DNA from: a bacterium
GTDB lineage: Bacteria > Auribacterota > UBA3054
DNA: 64,000 bases
Assembly: GCA_017557885.1 (NCBI GenBank)
Contig: JAFYXV010000008.1
Location: forward strand, 101,307 to 165,306
Direction: 5' to 3'
A program made the position numbers and the translations under genes. Of the stretch, positions 49,653 through 58,768 are shown one piece after another. Numbering within the stretch: the stretch's first letter is position 1; every line of letters starts with the position of its first letter. The notes beneath the pieces were generated by a model, which saw nothing but the letters and a program-made list of their open reading frames with translations, had not been told where the DNA came from and did no database searches.

Positions 49653-50501
49653 TTATTTGCCAAGCAAGCCCACATACCATTTGACGATGGCGGTTCCCCA
49701 GAAATAAGCGATGAAAGCCCCCGCCGCCAGATAAGGCCCGAAGGGTATCTCCACCTTCTTTTCCTTAGAAAGCGCCTTGGTTAGCAATCCTCCGAAACAG
49801 CCGATGACGGAAGCCATTAAGATCGTCAGAAGGATCCTGGGCCAGTTCAGGAAGGGAGCGAGCATGAACATCAGATGCACGTCCCCCAGCCCCAGGGCCT
49901 CCCTTTTGAAGACCCAGCCGCCCGCGATCCTGACCATCCACATCAGAAAACCTCCCGCCGCGGCCGCCAGAAGAAGCTCCACAACAAGCGTGAAACGATC
50001 CGGCGCGCCGTAGAGGCCAGGAGAAATAAAAACCAAAATCAGGCCGGCCAAGAAAGTGGTCAGCGTTATCTCCAGGGGGATGATCATCTCCCTGGCGTCG
50101 ATGACCGTGATGGCTAAAAGCGAGCAGAAAAGCAAAACATCCCTCAGATAAGCGAGAGCGTAAGGAAGCAAGGCGCCGTAATCGATATACTCAGTGGGCC
50201 AGAAAGGCACCAGGTCCCAAAAGCGGAAATAGCAAAGGATGGTGAAAGCCAAGCCTGTGAGAAGCTCGATTATGAAATACTGGACGCTGAAGGGAGCCCC
50301 GCACTCCGCGCATTTGCCCCTCAGCGCAAGATAGCTCAAACAGGGAATGTTGTGATACCACTTGATGGGCTTCCCGCAGGAAAAGCAGTGGGAGGCGTGG
50401 CGCCACAGGGACTCTTCCCTGGGGAGCCTCAGGATGACCACGTTTAAAAAAGAGCCTATGGATGCTCCGAAAAGGAAGGCGAAGACAAGAAAGACTACCA
50501 T
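49653..50501 (-). CDS. Prepilin leader peptidase / N-methyltransferase (A24)
   Basis: A 282-residue inner-membrane aspartic protease that cleaves and methylates type IV prepilin-like proteins. The N-terminal cytoplasmic domain has two CxxC pairs (C39/C42, C64/C67), as in PilD. The catalytic aspartates lie in T-V-I-D-A-R-E-M-I-I-P and G-L-G-D-V. About eight hydrophobic helices are present. Pilin or pseudopilin genes are not in this window, so its substrates are elsewhere. It overlaps tilS by seven bases and is 35 bases from the S41 protease. Confidence 0.94.
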   Translation of the reverse strand: MVVFLVFAFLFGASIGSFLNVVILRLPREESLWRHASHCFSCGKPIKWYHNIPCLSYLALRGKCAECGAPFSVQYFIIELLTGLAFTILCYFRFWDLVPFWPTEYIDYGALLPYALAYLRDVLLFCSLLAITVIDAREMIIPLEITLTTFLAGLILVFISPGLYGAPDRFTLVVELLLAAAAGGFLMWMVRIAGGWVFKREALGLGDVHLMFMLAPFLNWPRILLTILMASVIGCFGGLLTKALSKEKKVEIPFGPYLAAGAFIAYFWGTAIVKWYVGLLGK

Positions 50502-51913
50502 TCCGTTTCTCCTCTTTTTAAAGCGTTGAAAAGTTCTTTATCCCAGGGTTTGGCCGCCGGCAGCGAAAGCGAGATCTCCAGGACCTCGTCCTGAAGTTGC
50601 AGCGCGGCCTGATCAGATATGCGCCAGCCGGGAAGAAAAGCGACGCTCTCCCCCGAGGCCAGCATGGGCACGGCTTTCCTCAGGAAAACAGGGAGCTTGG
50701 CGTCCGTAAAAAGATCGCCTATTTTTTTCTCGCCGCCATTCACTGTTTTGAAACGCATTCCGGAAGTAAAAAAAACGATCTCGTAAGATCCCTTCCTGGC
50801 GAACTGGCGGAAAGTCACCTTTTCTCCCCGCACCCAGTCCAGCCATCCTCTGCCGCCGTCGGAATAGCCCTCGCCCCTCTCCCCGGCGGATCTCATAACC
50901 AGCCTGGAGCGCAAAAAATCCTTCAGAGGAAAAGCCTCGTTGTAAAAGACGATCTTCGCTCCCGCGATTAGCCAGCGCCAGAGGCCCGGAGGAGGCGAGG
51001 CGGTCGCTTCGCCTTCTTTAAGAGAGCGAAGGGCAGATTCAAGCGTGTTGAAGTCCCAGCGTTCCTCCTCGGCGGCCAAAATACGCATCACTTCGCGCTG
51101 CAAGGCCCGTTTCAAGCCGAGGAAAGCATCTCTATCGATTACGACGCCGAAGGGGGCTAATAGCGCCTCCCTCGCAAGGAATTCCTCCGCCTCCTCCCTG
51201 AGAAGATCCAGCATATCCTCAAGCTGCCTTGAGGTGTTCCTTAGCCTCACGGGAAGGCCGGGGCCGAATTTTTCCTTCAGCTTCGGCACAATCTCCAATC
51301 TGAGCCAATTCCTGGTATAAGAGGTGTCCTCGTTGGTGGAGTCCTCCCGGAAAGCCAGGCCGAATTTCAGGCAGTATTCCCGCAGCTCACAGCCCGGCAC
51401 GTCGATCAGGGGACGCCAGATCAGAAGATCGGAATTTATTTTCGGAAAGAGTTCCGAGATCTTCGCGCTTTTCCTTAGCCCGCGGATCCCCGCGCCTCCG
51501 CTGCCCCGGAAGAGATGCATGAGAAGCGTCTCAGAGGCGTCGTCGGCGTGGTGGGCCGTCAACAGGCAGCCGACACTAAGTTTCGCGCAGATCCGGGCGA
51601 ACCACTTGTAGCGCTCTATCCTGGCCAGTTCCTCCTGGTTCATTCCCGGAGCGGGGCAGGACAAAAGACCTCTGGGCGCCTCTCCCAGGGCGAACTCTAC
51701 TCCCAAAGTTTTCGCGAACTCCTTGCAGAAGGAAGCGTCCTCAAGACTCTCCTCCCCTCTTATGCCGTGCTCGAAATGCAGCGCCGCCACCCTCTCCGGG
51801 CCAACCGAATCGCACAGCGCTTTCAAAAGCGCCGTGGAATCCGCGCCGCCGGAAAAAGCCACGGCGTAGCGGGGAAAAGCGGGAAGGTTTTGAAGGGCTT
51901 CGGCAATGGTCAT
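50495..51913 (-). CDS. tilS: tRNA(Ile)-lysidine synthetase
   Basis: Converts C34 of the CAT-anticodon tRNA-Ile to lysidine. The 472-residue protein has the PP-loop S-G-G-A-D-S at 21-26, the L-T-A-H-H-A-D-D-A-S-E-T motif (about 118-129), G-I-R-G-L, and a P-x-x-R-E-Y-C segment. The long C-terminal substrate-binding regions are less conserved but of normal length. It starts one base inside the mutS stop (TGATG), so translation is coupled to mutS. Confidence 0.95.
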   Translation of the reverse strand: MTIAEALQNLPAFPRYAVAFSGGADSTALLKALCDSVGPERVAALHFEHGIRGEESLEDASFCKEFAKTLGVEFALGEAPRGLLSCPAPGMNQEELARIERYKWFARICAKLSVGCLLTAHHADDASETLLMHLFRGSGGAGIRGLRKSAKISELFPKINSDLLIWRPLIDVPGCELREYCLKFGLAFREDSTNEDTSYTRNWLRLEIVPKLKEKFGPGLPVRLRNTSRQLEDMLDLLREEAEEFLAREALLAPFGVVIDRDAFLGLKRALQREVMRILAAEEERWDFNTLESALRSLKEGEATASPPPGLWRWLIAGAKIVFYNEAFPLKDFLRSRLVMRSAGERGEGYSDGGRGWLDWVRGEKVTFRQFARKGSYEIVFFTSGMRFKTVNGGEKKIGDLFTDAKLPVFLRKAVPMLASGESVAFLPGWRISDQAALQLQDEVLEISLSLPAAKPWDKELFNALKRGETEW

Positions 51914-54654
51914 CAGAAAAGCTCCAGCTGCGAGACCGTCCGCGGCTCGTCTTTTTCTATCTCCTCTCCGAAAGCCAACGATTCCGGATCTTCCGCGGGA
52001 GCGTCTTCGTCAACTTTCTTTTGCTCCGTCTGCCTGACAATCGTCGGCGCGGCCGCGGCCTCTTCCGGTTCGCCTGCCGAAGCAGGCTGAGATTGGTTCT
52101 CCTCAGGAATTGCCGCAGGGTTTGCTTCGGGCGCTTCCGGCGCGGCAGGCTCCAGGCCGCGGTCGCCGCGGCGGCTCTCGAAACTCTCCAGAAGCGCGGT
52201 GGCTCTCTCCACCACCGGAGCCGGCAGTCCGGCCAGTTTGGCCACATGGATGCCGTAGCTGCGGTTGGTGCCGCCGCGGACGATCTCGTGGAGGAAGGAA
52301 ACCGACTGGCCGTCCTCCCAGACCGCCACGTTGTAATTCACCACGCCGGGCAGAAGGCTCTCCAAGCGGATCAACTCGTGATAGTGGGTGGCGAAGAGCG
52401 TGCGGGCTTTGACCTTCGCTTCGGAATTGAGATAATCCACCACCGCCCAGGCGATGGCCAAGCCGTCGTAGGTGGAAGTCCCGCGGCCGATCTCGTCCAG
52501 GATGATGAGGCTCTTCGGGGTGGCGTTGTGAAGAATGTTGGCGGTCTCCGTCATCTCCACCATGAAGGTGGACTGCCCGCGGCTCAGCTCGTCGCTGGCC
52601 CCCACTCTGGTGAAGATCTGGTCCGCCAATCCGATCTCGGCGCTCTCGGCGGGAATGAAGCAGCCGCTCTGGGCCATCAGGACCAGAAGCGCCACCTGCC
52701 GGATGTAGGTGGATTTGCCGGCCATGTTGGGGCCGGTGATCAGCATGATCTGGTCGCTGCTGCAGTTGAGGAAAGTGTCGTTGGGAACGAAGCGCTTGTC
52801 GCTCAAAAGCCTTTCCACCACGGGATGGCGTCCGGCTTTTATGACGAGCCTGTCGTCCTCGAAGATCTTCGGCCGGCGGTAATCCCGCTGCAATGAGATC
52901 CAGGCGATGTTTTGCAAAACGTCCAGCCTCGCCACCGCCGCGGCGCTCTCCTGGATGGAACTGTGCTTTTGCATAACCTCCTGCCTGAGATCCTGGAAGA
53001 GCTTCGTCTCCCTTTCCAGGGACTGCTCCTCGGCGTGCAGGATCCGGCTTTCCATTTCCTTCAGTTCCGGCGTGATGAAGCGTTCGCCGTTCACCACCGT
53101 CTGCTTGCGGATGTAGTTGTCCGGGACAAGGTGCAGATTGGGCTTGGTGACTTCGATGTAGTAGCCGAAGACTTTCGTGTACCCCACCTTCAGCTTCTTG
53201 ATGCCGGTCCTTTCCGCTTCCTTGGCCTGCAGTTCAAGTATGAAGCCGCGCCCGTCCCGGGAAAGCTTCCGCAGTTCGTCCAGTTCCGGATCGAAGCCTT
53301 CCTTTATTATGCCGCCGTCCTGCAGCCTGAGCGGAGGATCGTCGGCAAGAGCCCTGTCCAGAAGGTCCGTCAGTTCCGCGTCCGGCTTGAGTTTTTCAAA
53401 GACATCCTCCAGGAGGACTTTTCTCTCCGGGCATTCGAACAGTTCCTGGCGTCCCGCCTCGTTCAGAGCCTGTCCCAACAGCTCCTTCAGTTTCGGCAGC
53501 TGATGCAGGCAGTAGCGCAAGCCCAGAAGATCCCTGGGCGTTCCGTAGCCGGTGGAGAGCCGGCTGACCAGTTTCTCCAGATCCCCGAAGTTCTTCAGCT
53601 CTTCCTTGAGGGAGGAAAGCTCCCCCTGCCTGGACATCAGGAGCTCCAGGGCGTCGTAGCGTTTTTCTATTTCCCCTTTGTCCAAAAGCGGCGCCAGAAG
53701 CCAGGTGCGCAATAGGCGCGATCCCATGGGCGTCTTCGTTTCGTCCAGGACCGAGAGCAGCGTGCCCTCCGTGGAGTTCTCCCGCAGGGAACGCACCAGT
53801 TCAAGATTGCGCCTGGTGTGGTCGCTGAGGCGCATGAAATTGGTCTTTTCGTAGAACCTCAGCCCCATGATGTGGCTCAGGGAGGTCATGGTGAAATTTT
53901 CCTTGACATAGCGAAGAGCCGCCCCGGCGCACATCACGCCGCAGGTCCGGTCCTCGCAGCCGAAGCCCGCCAGCGAGGCCACGCTGAAATGAGACAGCAG
54001 GACATTGCAGCCGTCGTCGAAATAAATGCCGTCGATGGGCATGGCCAGTGCGAAGGAAAAACCGGACAGGAATTCTTTCCAGACAGCCTCCTGCTCCTCG
54101 GGGAAAAGGATCTCAGTGGGGGCTTGCCTTTTTAATTCCTCCAAAAGCTCCTCCGTCGAAGGAAGCTCCGTCATCTCGAAGCTGCCGGTGGCCACGTCCA
54201 GGAAAGCCGCGCCGTAGATTTCCCGGCCCTTGGCTTTCAAAAGATAAATGGCACCCAGAAAATTGTGGCCTTCCTTTTGCGCAACGTCGTCGTCCAAATT
54301 CGTGGAAGGCGTGACGATCCTGGTGATCTCCCTTTTGACAAGCCCCTTGGCTTTCTTGGGATCCTCCATCTGGTCGCAGATGGCCACCCGCCGCCGCATC
54401 CTCACCAGCTTGTTGATGTAGCTTTCCGCGGCGTGGTAAGGCACGCCACACATTGGCACGCTGGCCCTGTGGGTGAGCGTCAGGCCCAAAAGCGCCGAGA
54501 CTTCCCTTGCGTCGTCCTCGAAAAGCTCGTAAAAGTCCCCCAGGCGGAAAAAAAGCAGCATGTTGGGATACCTGCGCTTCAGATCGAAATACTGGCGCAT
54601 CATTGGCGTGTCCAAATTGTAGGACGCTGAGTTGTTTTCGCTTTCCTTGCTCAT
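51913..54654 (-). CDS. mutS: DNA mismatch repair protein MutS with clamp-binding motif at its C-terminus
   Basis: Recognises mismatches and signals to MutL. The 913-residue MutS1 has the mismatch-binding N-domain (M-M-R-Q-Y-F-D-L-K, then the F-Y-E-L-F-x-x-D-A motif with its Phe wedge) and connector, lever and clamp domains. The ABC ATPase has Walker A G-P-N-M-A-G-K-S-T near residue 640, Walker B L-I-I-L-D-E-I-G-R-G-T-S and the H-loop A-T-H-Y-H-E-L. The last 80 residues are low-complexity, Glu/Ala/Pro-rich, and end exactly in Q909-L-E-L-F913, which matches the beta-clamp binding consensus Q-L-x-L-F. mutL is not in the window. Confidence 0.97.
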   Translation of the reverse strand: MSKESENNSASYNLDTPMMRQYFDLKRRYPNMLLFFRLGDFYELFEDDAREVSALLGLTLTHRASVPMCGVPYHAAESYINKLVRMRRRVAICDQMEDPKKAKGLVKREITRIVTPSTNLDDDVAQKEGHNFLGAIYLLKAKGREIYGAAFLDVATGSFEMTELPSTEELLEELKRQAPTEILFPEEQEAVWKEFLSGFSFALAMPIDGIYFDDGCNVLLSHFSVASLAGFGCEDRTCGVMCAGAALRYVKENFTMTSLSHIMGLRFYEKTNFMRLSDHTRRNLELVRSLRENSTEGTLLSVLDETKTPMGSRLLRTWLLAPLLDKGEIEKRYDALELLMSRQGELSSLKEELKNFGDLEKLVSRLSTGYGTPRDLLGLRYCLHQLPKLKELLGQALNEAGRQELFECPERKVLLEDVFEKLKPDAELTDLLDRALADDPPLRLQDGGIIKEGFDPELDELRKLSRDGRGFILELQAKEAERTGIKKLKVGYTKVFGYYIEVTKPNLHLVPDNYIRKQTVVNGERFITPELKEMESRILHAEEQSLERETKLFQDLRQEVMQKHSSIQESAAAVARLDVLQNIAWISLQRDYRRPKIFEDDRLVIKAGRHPVVERLLSDKRFVPNDTFLNCSSDQIMLITGPNMAGKSTYIRQVALLVLMAQSGCFIPAESAEIGLADQIFTRVGASDELSRGQSTFMVEMTETANILHNATPKSLIILDEIGRGTSTYDGLAIAWAVVDYLNSEAKVKARTLFATHYHELIRLESLLPGVVNYNVAVWEDGQSVSFLHEIVRGGTNRSYGIHVAKLAGLPAPVVERATALLESFESRRGDRGLEPAAPEAPEANPAAIPEENQSQPASAGEPEEAAAAPTIVRQTEQKKVDEDAPAEDPESLAFGEEIEKDEPRTVSQLELF

Positions 54655-54663
54655 TTTTCCCTT

Positions 54664-55539
54664 TTACAAACTGATCACGTAGCTGTCGTTTTTCTCCGAT
54701 TTGCGAACCTTATCGCAAACGGACTGCGCCTCGCTTTTGGTGGCGTAATTTCCAATCAAAACGGAATACCCCTTCGTGCCTTTTCGCACATAAGCCTTCG
54801 CAAAGCCTTTCTTCTTTAACTGGGCGGCGTAATTGTTGGCCAGGTCCTGCTTGGCGGTGTAGGAGACCTGAACCGCGAACTGCGTTTTGGAATTGCCGCT
54901 GCTCTTGACCGCCGGGGAAGTCTTGGTTCCTGAAGATTGGGAAGAAGCCTGCGTAGGATTTTTCGCCGGCGCGCTTGCCGAAGAAGCGGAACTACCCGAG
55001 CCCTTCATGATAAGGCGGGCCTCCAGGCTTCTGGGATATTCCTTCAGGATCCTGTTCTCACAGTCCGCCGCTTCCTTTTTGTTGCCGAGGTTCTTTTGCG
55101 TCTTGGCGATCTTGTACAAGACCCGGGACCCGCTGCGGTTCATGAAAGTCGCGGTCTGGCTGTTGCGGTAATGCTTCAGGGCCTCGCTGTATTTCTTGGC
55201 CTTGAAGTTGATGTCGCCGAGTCCGATGTAAGCCTCGGGCAGCCAGTCGGTCTTGGAGTAGAGGTTGACGATGTTCATGAAACTGATCCTGGCGTCCTCG
55301 TAGTGCCCCAGCTGGGCGTAGGATCTTCCCACCATCAGCCAGCAGAGCGCCCGGTTGTTGTCGTTCAGTTTCGAGTCCAGCGCCTTGCGGTAGCATTCCA
55401 CCGCCCTGGTGTACTGCTTCTGCAGGAAAAAGGATTCGCCGTTGTCCATCTCGCCGGCGAATACAAAAGGCGATCCCGCCGCGGCCATGAACGCCGCGGC
55501 AAAAATAACCTTTCTAACTTTTTCCAAAATACTCTTCAA
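54664..55539 (-). CDS. Exported TPR and SPOR domain protein
   Basis: A 291-residue protein with signal peptide (1-28, ...G-S-P-F-V-F-A). TPR-type helix pairs span about 30-170 (A-V-E-C-Y-R-K-A-L, Y-A-Q-L-G-H-Y-E-D-A, Y-I-G-L-G-D-I-N-F, A-K-T-Q-K-N-L-G-N). A Ser/Ala/Lys-rich linker follows (about 178-215), and a C-terminal SPOR domain (about 218-291, F-A-V-Q-V-S-Y-T...Y-S-V-L-I-G-N-Y). SPOR domains bind peptidoglycan stripped of stem peptides at division sites, so a septal or envelope role is likely. It overlaps radC by four bases (ATGA) and precedes mutS by nine. Confidence 0.9.
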   Translation of the reverse strand: MKSILEKVRKVIFAAAFMAAAGSPFVFAGEMDNGESFFLQKQYTRAVECYRKALDSKLNDNNRALCWLMVGRSYAQLGHYEDARISFMNIVNLYSKTDWLPEAYIGLGDINFKAKKYSEALKHYRNSQTATFMNRSGSRVLYKIAKTQKNLGNKKEAADCENRILKEYPRSLEARLIMKGSGSSASSASAPAKNPTQASSQSSGTKTSPAVKSSGNSKTQFAVQVSYTAKQDLANNYAAQLKKKGFAKAYVRKGTKGYSVLIGNYATKSEAQSVCDKVRKSEKNDSYVISL

Positions 55540-56231
55540 GTTGTCATCAAGCCGGCTCCCAAAAGCGATGTGAAGCCGTTTCTTGTTACGATCAGGTGGT
55601 CAAGCAATTTTATGTGAAGCAATTCTCCCGCTCTCGCGATCTCCTCCGTCAGCTTGAGGTCAGGGCCGCTCGGCCTGAGTTCCCCGGAGGGATGGTTGTG
55701 CGCCAAAATGACCGCGCAGGCCCCCAGTTTTATGGCGGGACGAAAGACCGTGGCGGGGTCGGCCAGACTCATCACGGCCGTGCCGACCGTCAGGACTCTC
55801 GAGCCGATTACCCGGGAAGCCGCGTTCAGGTAGATCCCCTTCAGCTGCTCCTGGTCCAATTCCCACATATCCTTCGTCAGAGGATAAACGTCCCCCGGCT
55901 GGGTTATCCTGGTCATCTCGTCCTCCTCGCCTTTGCCGCAAAGCCTTCTTCCCAATTCCAGGCTAGCCAAAAGCATAGAGGCTTTCACGAAGGGCATGCC
56001 TGTCAGATCCCGCAGGGCGTCTATGTCCTTAAGATCCTTCAGGCCTCCGGACCCGTAGTCCCTGACGATGGCGTAAGCCAGTTCCATCACGCTTTTCCCT
56101 CCGTGGCCAGTCCCAAGCACCAGGGCCAAAAGCTCGGGAAGATTCAAGGCCTCGATCCCATACCGGGCTAATTTTTCCCTGGGCATGAGCTCGGCATCCA
56201 ACGCTTCAAAATCAGCTTGTCTCCTTTTCAT
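55536..56231 (-). CDS. radC: RadC/JAMM (MPN) family protein
   Basis: A 231-residue RadC protein: N-terminal helix-hairpin-helix-like part (about 15-100, R-E-K-L-A-R-Y-G-I-E-A-L, L-L-A-L-V-L-G-T-G) and the C-terminal JAMM metal-binding core with H-N-H-P-S-G-E (about 178-184), close to the usual H-N-H-P-S-G-D. Despite the name, a repair role for RadC proteins is not established. It overlaps miaB by 20 bases, with GAGGAG inside miaB as its ribosome binding site. Confidence 0.94.
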   Translation of the reverse strand: MKRRQADFEALDAELMPREKLARYGIEALNLPELLALVLGTGHGGKSVMELAYAIVRDYGSGGLKDLKDIDALRDLTGMPFVKASMLLASLELGRRLCGKGEEDEMTRITQPGDVYPLTKDMWELDQEQLKGIYLNAASRVIGSRVLTVGTAVMSLADPATVFRPAIKLGACAVILAHNHPSGELRPSGPDLKLTEEIARAGELLHIKLLDHLIVTRNGFTSLLGAGLMTT

Positions 56232-57699
56232 TGGTTAATTTCTCCTCTCCGGTCAAACGCTCACAACTCCCATACAGCGTCAGCGGCGTCGCGGACTCCA
56301 TCCTGACCGGAACGAATTTCCCGATCAAAGAGGGATCGCCCTCGAACACCACGTTGGCGTAATGGGTAGTTCTGCCTTGCAGCACATCCCGGTTGCGTTT
56401 ACTGTGACCTTCGACCAAAACTTCCTGAGTGGTCCCAACCAAACTCTTCAAATGCTCGTGCGTCAATCTTCCCTGCAGAGCCATCAGCTCCGCGTGGCGC
56501 CTCTTCTTCTCCTCAAGGGGCACGTCGTCCTTGAGACGCGCCGCCGCCGTTCCCGGCCGCTCGCTGTACTTGAAGAGAAAATTATTGGCGTAATCTATTT
56601 TTTCCACCGCCGCCAGGGTGGCCTGAAAATCCTCCAGAGTCTCCCCCGGGAATCCCACTATCAGATCCCCCGCCAGCCAAAGGTCGGGCATAGCCGCCTT
56701 CAGCTTGGCCACCTTCTCCAGATACTGCTCCAGAGTGTATTTCCTGTTCATCATTTTCAGGATGCGGTTCGAGCCCGACTGCAGAGGGAAATGCAGATAG
56801 CGGCAGATCTTCTTTTCAGAAGCCATAAGAGCTATAAGATCGTCGGAAATATCCTGGGGATTGGAAGTCACGAACCTGAGCCATTTCAGGCCTTCTATCT
56901 TCGCGGCCTTCTCCAAAAGCTCCGGAAAACTCAGGCTCCCTTTGGGCAGGTCCTTTCCGTAGGAATTCACGTTCTGCCCCAGAAGCGTCACCTCCACGCA
57001 GCCGCTTCCCGCCAAAGTCTCAAGTTCCTTCAGTATCTCTTCCGCCGGGCGGCTGACTTCCGGCCCTCGGGCGTAAGGCACCACGCAATAGGAGCAGAAA
57101 TTGCTGCAGCCTCTCATGATCTCCACGAAAGCCTGCCAGGGCCTGGGGCGCATGGCCTCCAGTTCGTCCGGCCCTTCCCCGCTCTCATTTCGTCCCACGG
57201 CGAAAAGCCTCTCAGAAGAAGGCGCGCATTCGTCCATGTACGGCGACAGGGCGATCCCCAGCCTCTCCAAAGCCTCGGCGTTCACCGCGGTCACTTCCGC
57301 CGCAGCCGCTCTCTTGCACAGCGCGCGCAGAAGAAGTTCCGGAATGAGATGCCTTTTATGAGTTCCGGCCACGAAGTCGAAGACATTCTTGCCGCCCAAA
57401 AGCGACTCCCCTTTCAGTTCCGCCATGCAGCCCGTCACGCCCAGGACCACTTCCGGCCTGCGGTTTCTCTTAACGTTTAATTTTCCCGCCTTTCCCAGGA
57501 CTTTTCTTTCCGCCAGATCCCTCACGCTGCAGGTGATAAAAAGGACGGCGTCCGCCGCGGTCTCGTCGTCAACAACGACGAAACCCTGGCGCGTAAGGTT
57601 GCCGGAAAGTATCTGGCTGTCCAGGATGTTCATCTGGCAGCCGTAGGTCAGAAGGCAAACATAGATCGGAGCTTTCAAAGGCGCGGAAAAATCAGCCAT
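56212..57699 (-). CDS. miaB: tRNA-2-methylthio-N6-dimethylallyladenosine synthase
   Basis: Radical SAM methylthiotransferase acting on i6A37 of tRNAs. The 495-residue protein has the UPF0004 domain with Y-G-C-Q-M-N (first cluster cysteine) and T-C-S-V-R. The radical SAM motif is C-S-N-F-C-S-Y-C with following V-P-Y-A-R-G, and a C-terminal TRAM domain includes G-R-T-T-H-Y-A-N-V-V-F. The methylthio-cluster cysteine in the G-C-M-A-E segment is present. I chose the ATG at 57699 inside the end of lipA (8-base overlap); the frame open upstream is in lipA shadow. miaA is not in the window. Confidence 0.95.
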   Translation of the reverse strand: MADFSAPLKAPIYVCLLTYGCQMNILDSQILSGNLTRQGFVVVDDETAADAVLFITCSVRDLAERKVLGKAGKLNVKRNRRPEVVLGVTGCMAELKGESLLGGKNVFDFVAGTHKRHLIPELLLRALCKRAAAAEVTAVNAEALERLGIALSPYMDECAPSSERLFAVGRNESGEGPDELEAMRPRPWQAFVEIMRGCSNFCSYCVVPYARGPEVSRPAEEILKELETLAGSGCVEVTLLGQNVNSYGKDLPKGSLSFPELLEKAAKIEGLKWLRFVTSNPQDISDDLIALMASEKKICRYLHFPLQSGSNRILKMMNRKYTLEQYLEKVAKLKAAMPDLWLAGDLIVGFPGETLEDFQATLAAVEKIDYANNFLFKYSERPGTAAARLKDDVPLEEKKRRHAELMALQGRLTHEHLKSLVGTTQEVLVEGHSKRNRDVLQGRTTHYANVVFEGDPSLIGKFVPVRMESATPLTLYGSCERLTGEEKLTNEKETS

Positions 57700-58570
57700 A
57701 GACCCTCTCCGCCATTTCGCCCGCCCTGTACGAGCTTCTGACCAGCGGCCCGCAGGCCGCGCCGACAAATCCCAGATCCAGAGCGTACGCTTTTATCTCA
57801 GAAAATTCCGCTTCGCTGTAATATTTCTCCACGGGATGGCACTTCTCATCCGGCGCCAGATACTGCCCCACCGTTATTAGGGAGCAGCCCGCCGCCTTAA
57901 GATCCCTTATCGCCCCGCGTATTTCCTCCATGGTTTCGCCGCAGCCCACCATTATCCCGCTCTTAACAGGAATGTCCGGGAACATCCTGTAAGCGTAATT
58001 CAAGACCGCCAGGGAGCGCAGGTAGGTCGCCTTGGTCCGCAAGACAGGCGTCAGCCTCTCCACCGTTTCCAGATTGTGGTTGAAGACCGCGGGACGGGCC
58101 TCAAGGACCTTTTCCAGAGCCGCGCTGTTTCCCGCGAAATCGGAAGTCAATATCTCCACCTTCGTCTCGGGAGAGACGGCCCTCACGGCCTCTATGGTCT
58201 TTACGAAATGCTCCGCCCCGCCGTCCGGCAGATCGTCCCTGGTCACGCAGGTGATCACGGCGTATTTCAAGCCAAGTTCTTTGATCGCCGATGCCAAACG
58301 CTCCGGCTCCCCGGGATCAGGGGGCGCCGGCCGCCCGGTCCTCACGTTGCAGAAACGGCAGTTCCTAGTGCAGACGTCCCCCAGGATCATGAAAGTAGCC
58401 GTATGCCGCTGGAAGCACTCCCAGATATTCGGGCAGGCCGCTTCCTTGCAAACGGTGTTGAGCCCCATCTTTTCAATGAGGTTCCTCATCTTCTCCCGCT
58501 CCGCCCTGGTGGGGACTTTGATCCTGGGCTTGGCAATGGTTTCTATGTCCTTGTTTCCAATTTCCGGCAT
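57692..58570 (-). CDS. lipA: Lipoyl synthase
   Basis: Radical SAM enzyme inserting two sulfurs into octanoyl-lipoyl domains. The 292-residue protein has the auxiliary cluster motif C-K-E-A-A-C-P-N-I-W-E-C (41-52), the radical SAM motif C-T-R-N-C-R-F-C, F-N-H-N-L-E-T-V, and the C-terminal R-S-S-Y whose Ser ligates the auxiliary cluster. The promoter upstream is an extended -10. It heads the long minus-strand run to the aminotransferase gene. lipB is not in the window. Confidence 0.97.
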   Translation of the reverse strand: MPEIGNKDIETIAKPRIKVPTRAEREKMRNLIEKMGLNTVCKEAACPNIWECFQRHTATFMILGDVCTRNCRFCNVRTGRPAPPDPGEPERLASAIKELGLKYAVITCVTRDDLPDGGAEHFVKTIEAVRAVSPETKVEILTSDFAGNSAALEKVLEARPAVFNHNLETVERLTPVLRTKATYLRSLAVLNYAYRMFPDIPVKSGIMVGCGETMEEIRGAIRDLKAAGCSLITVGQYLAPDEKCHPVEKYYSEAEFSEIKAYALDLGFVGAACGPLVRSSYRAGEMAERVYG

Positions 58571-58607
58571 AATAAAGTTCAGTGTAAATATTTAGACATT
58601 ATTTTTT

Positions 58608-58616
58608 ATTATACCA
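58608..58616 (-). promoter_or_regulatory. Extended -10 promoter for the lipA-miaB-radC run
   Basis: Minus-strand TGGTATAAT, a perfect extended -10, 38 bases before the lipA ATG. No good -35 was seen. Confidence 0.6.
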
Positions 58617-58715
58617 TACCGGCGCTTATTCCTCCCACTCCCCAAGCCAAGCCAAAATTTCAGATCTCAGCCCGCGCCTTCTTTAGTTTTATGTGCTTGC
58701 TTTAGAACCAATTAA

Positions 58716-58741
58716 AAAGCGCACGGAGCACCGTGCGCTTT
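58716..58741 (-). terminator. Intrinsic terminator after the Fic gene
   Basis: Perfect 11-base stem AAAGCGCACGG/CCGTGCGCTTT with AGCA loop, followed on the minus strand by TTTTTAATT, 27 bases past the fic stop. Confidence 0.87.
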
Positions 58742-58768
58742 AAGATCTGTTGATAAAGATTTTATGAA

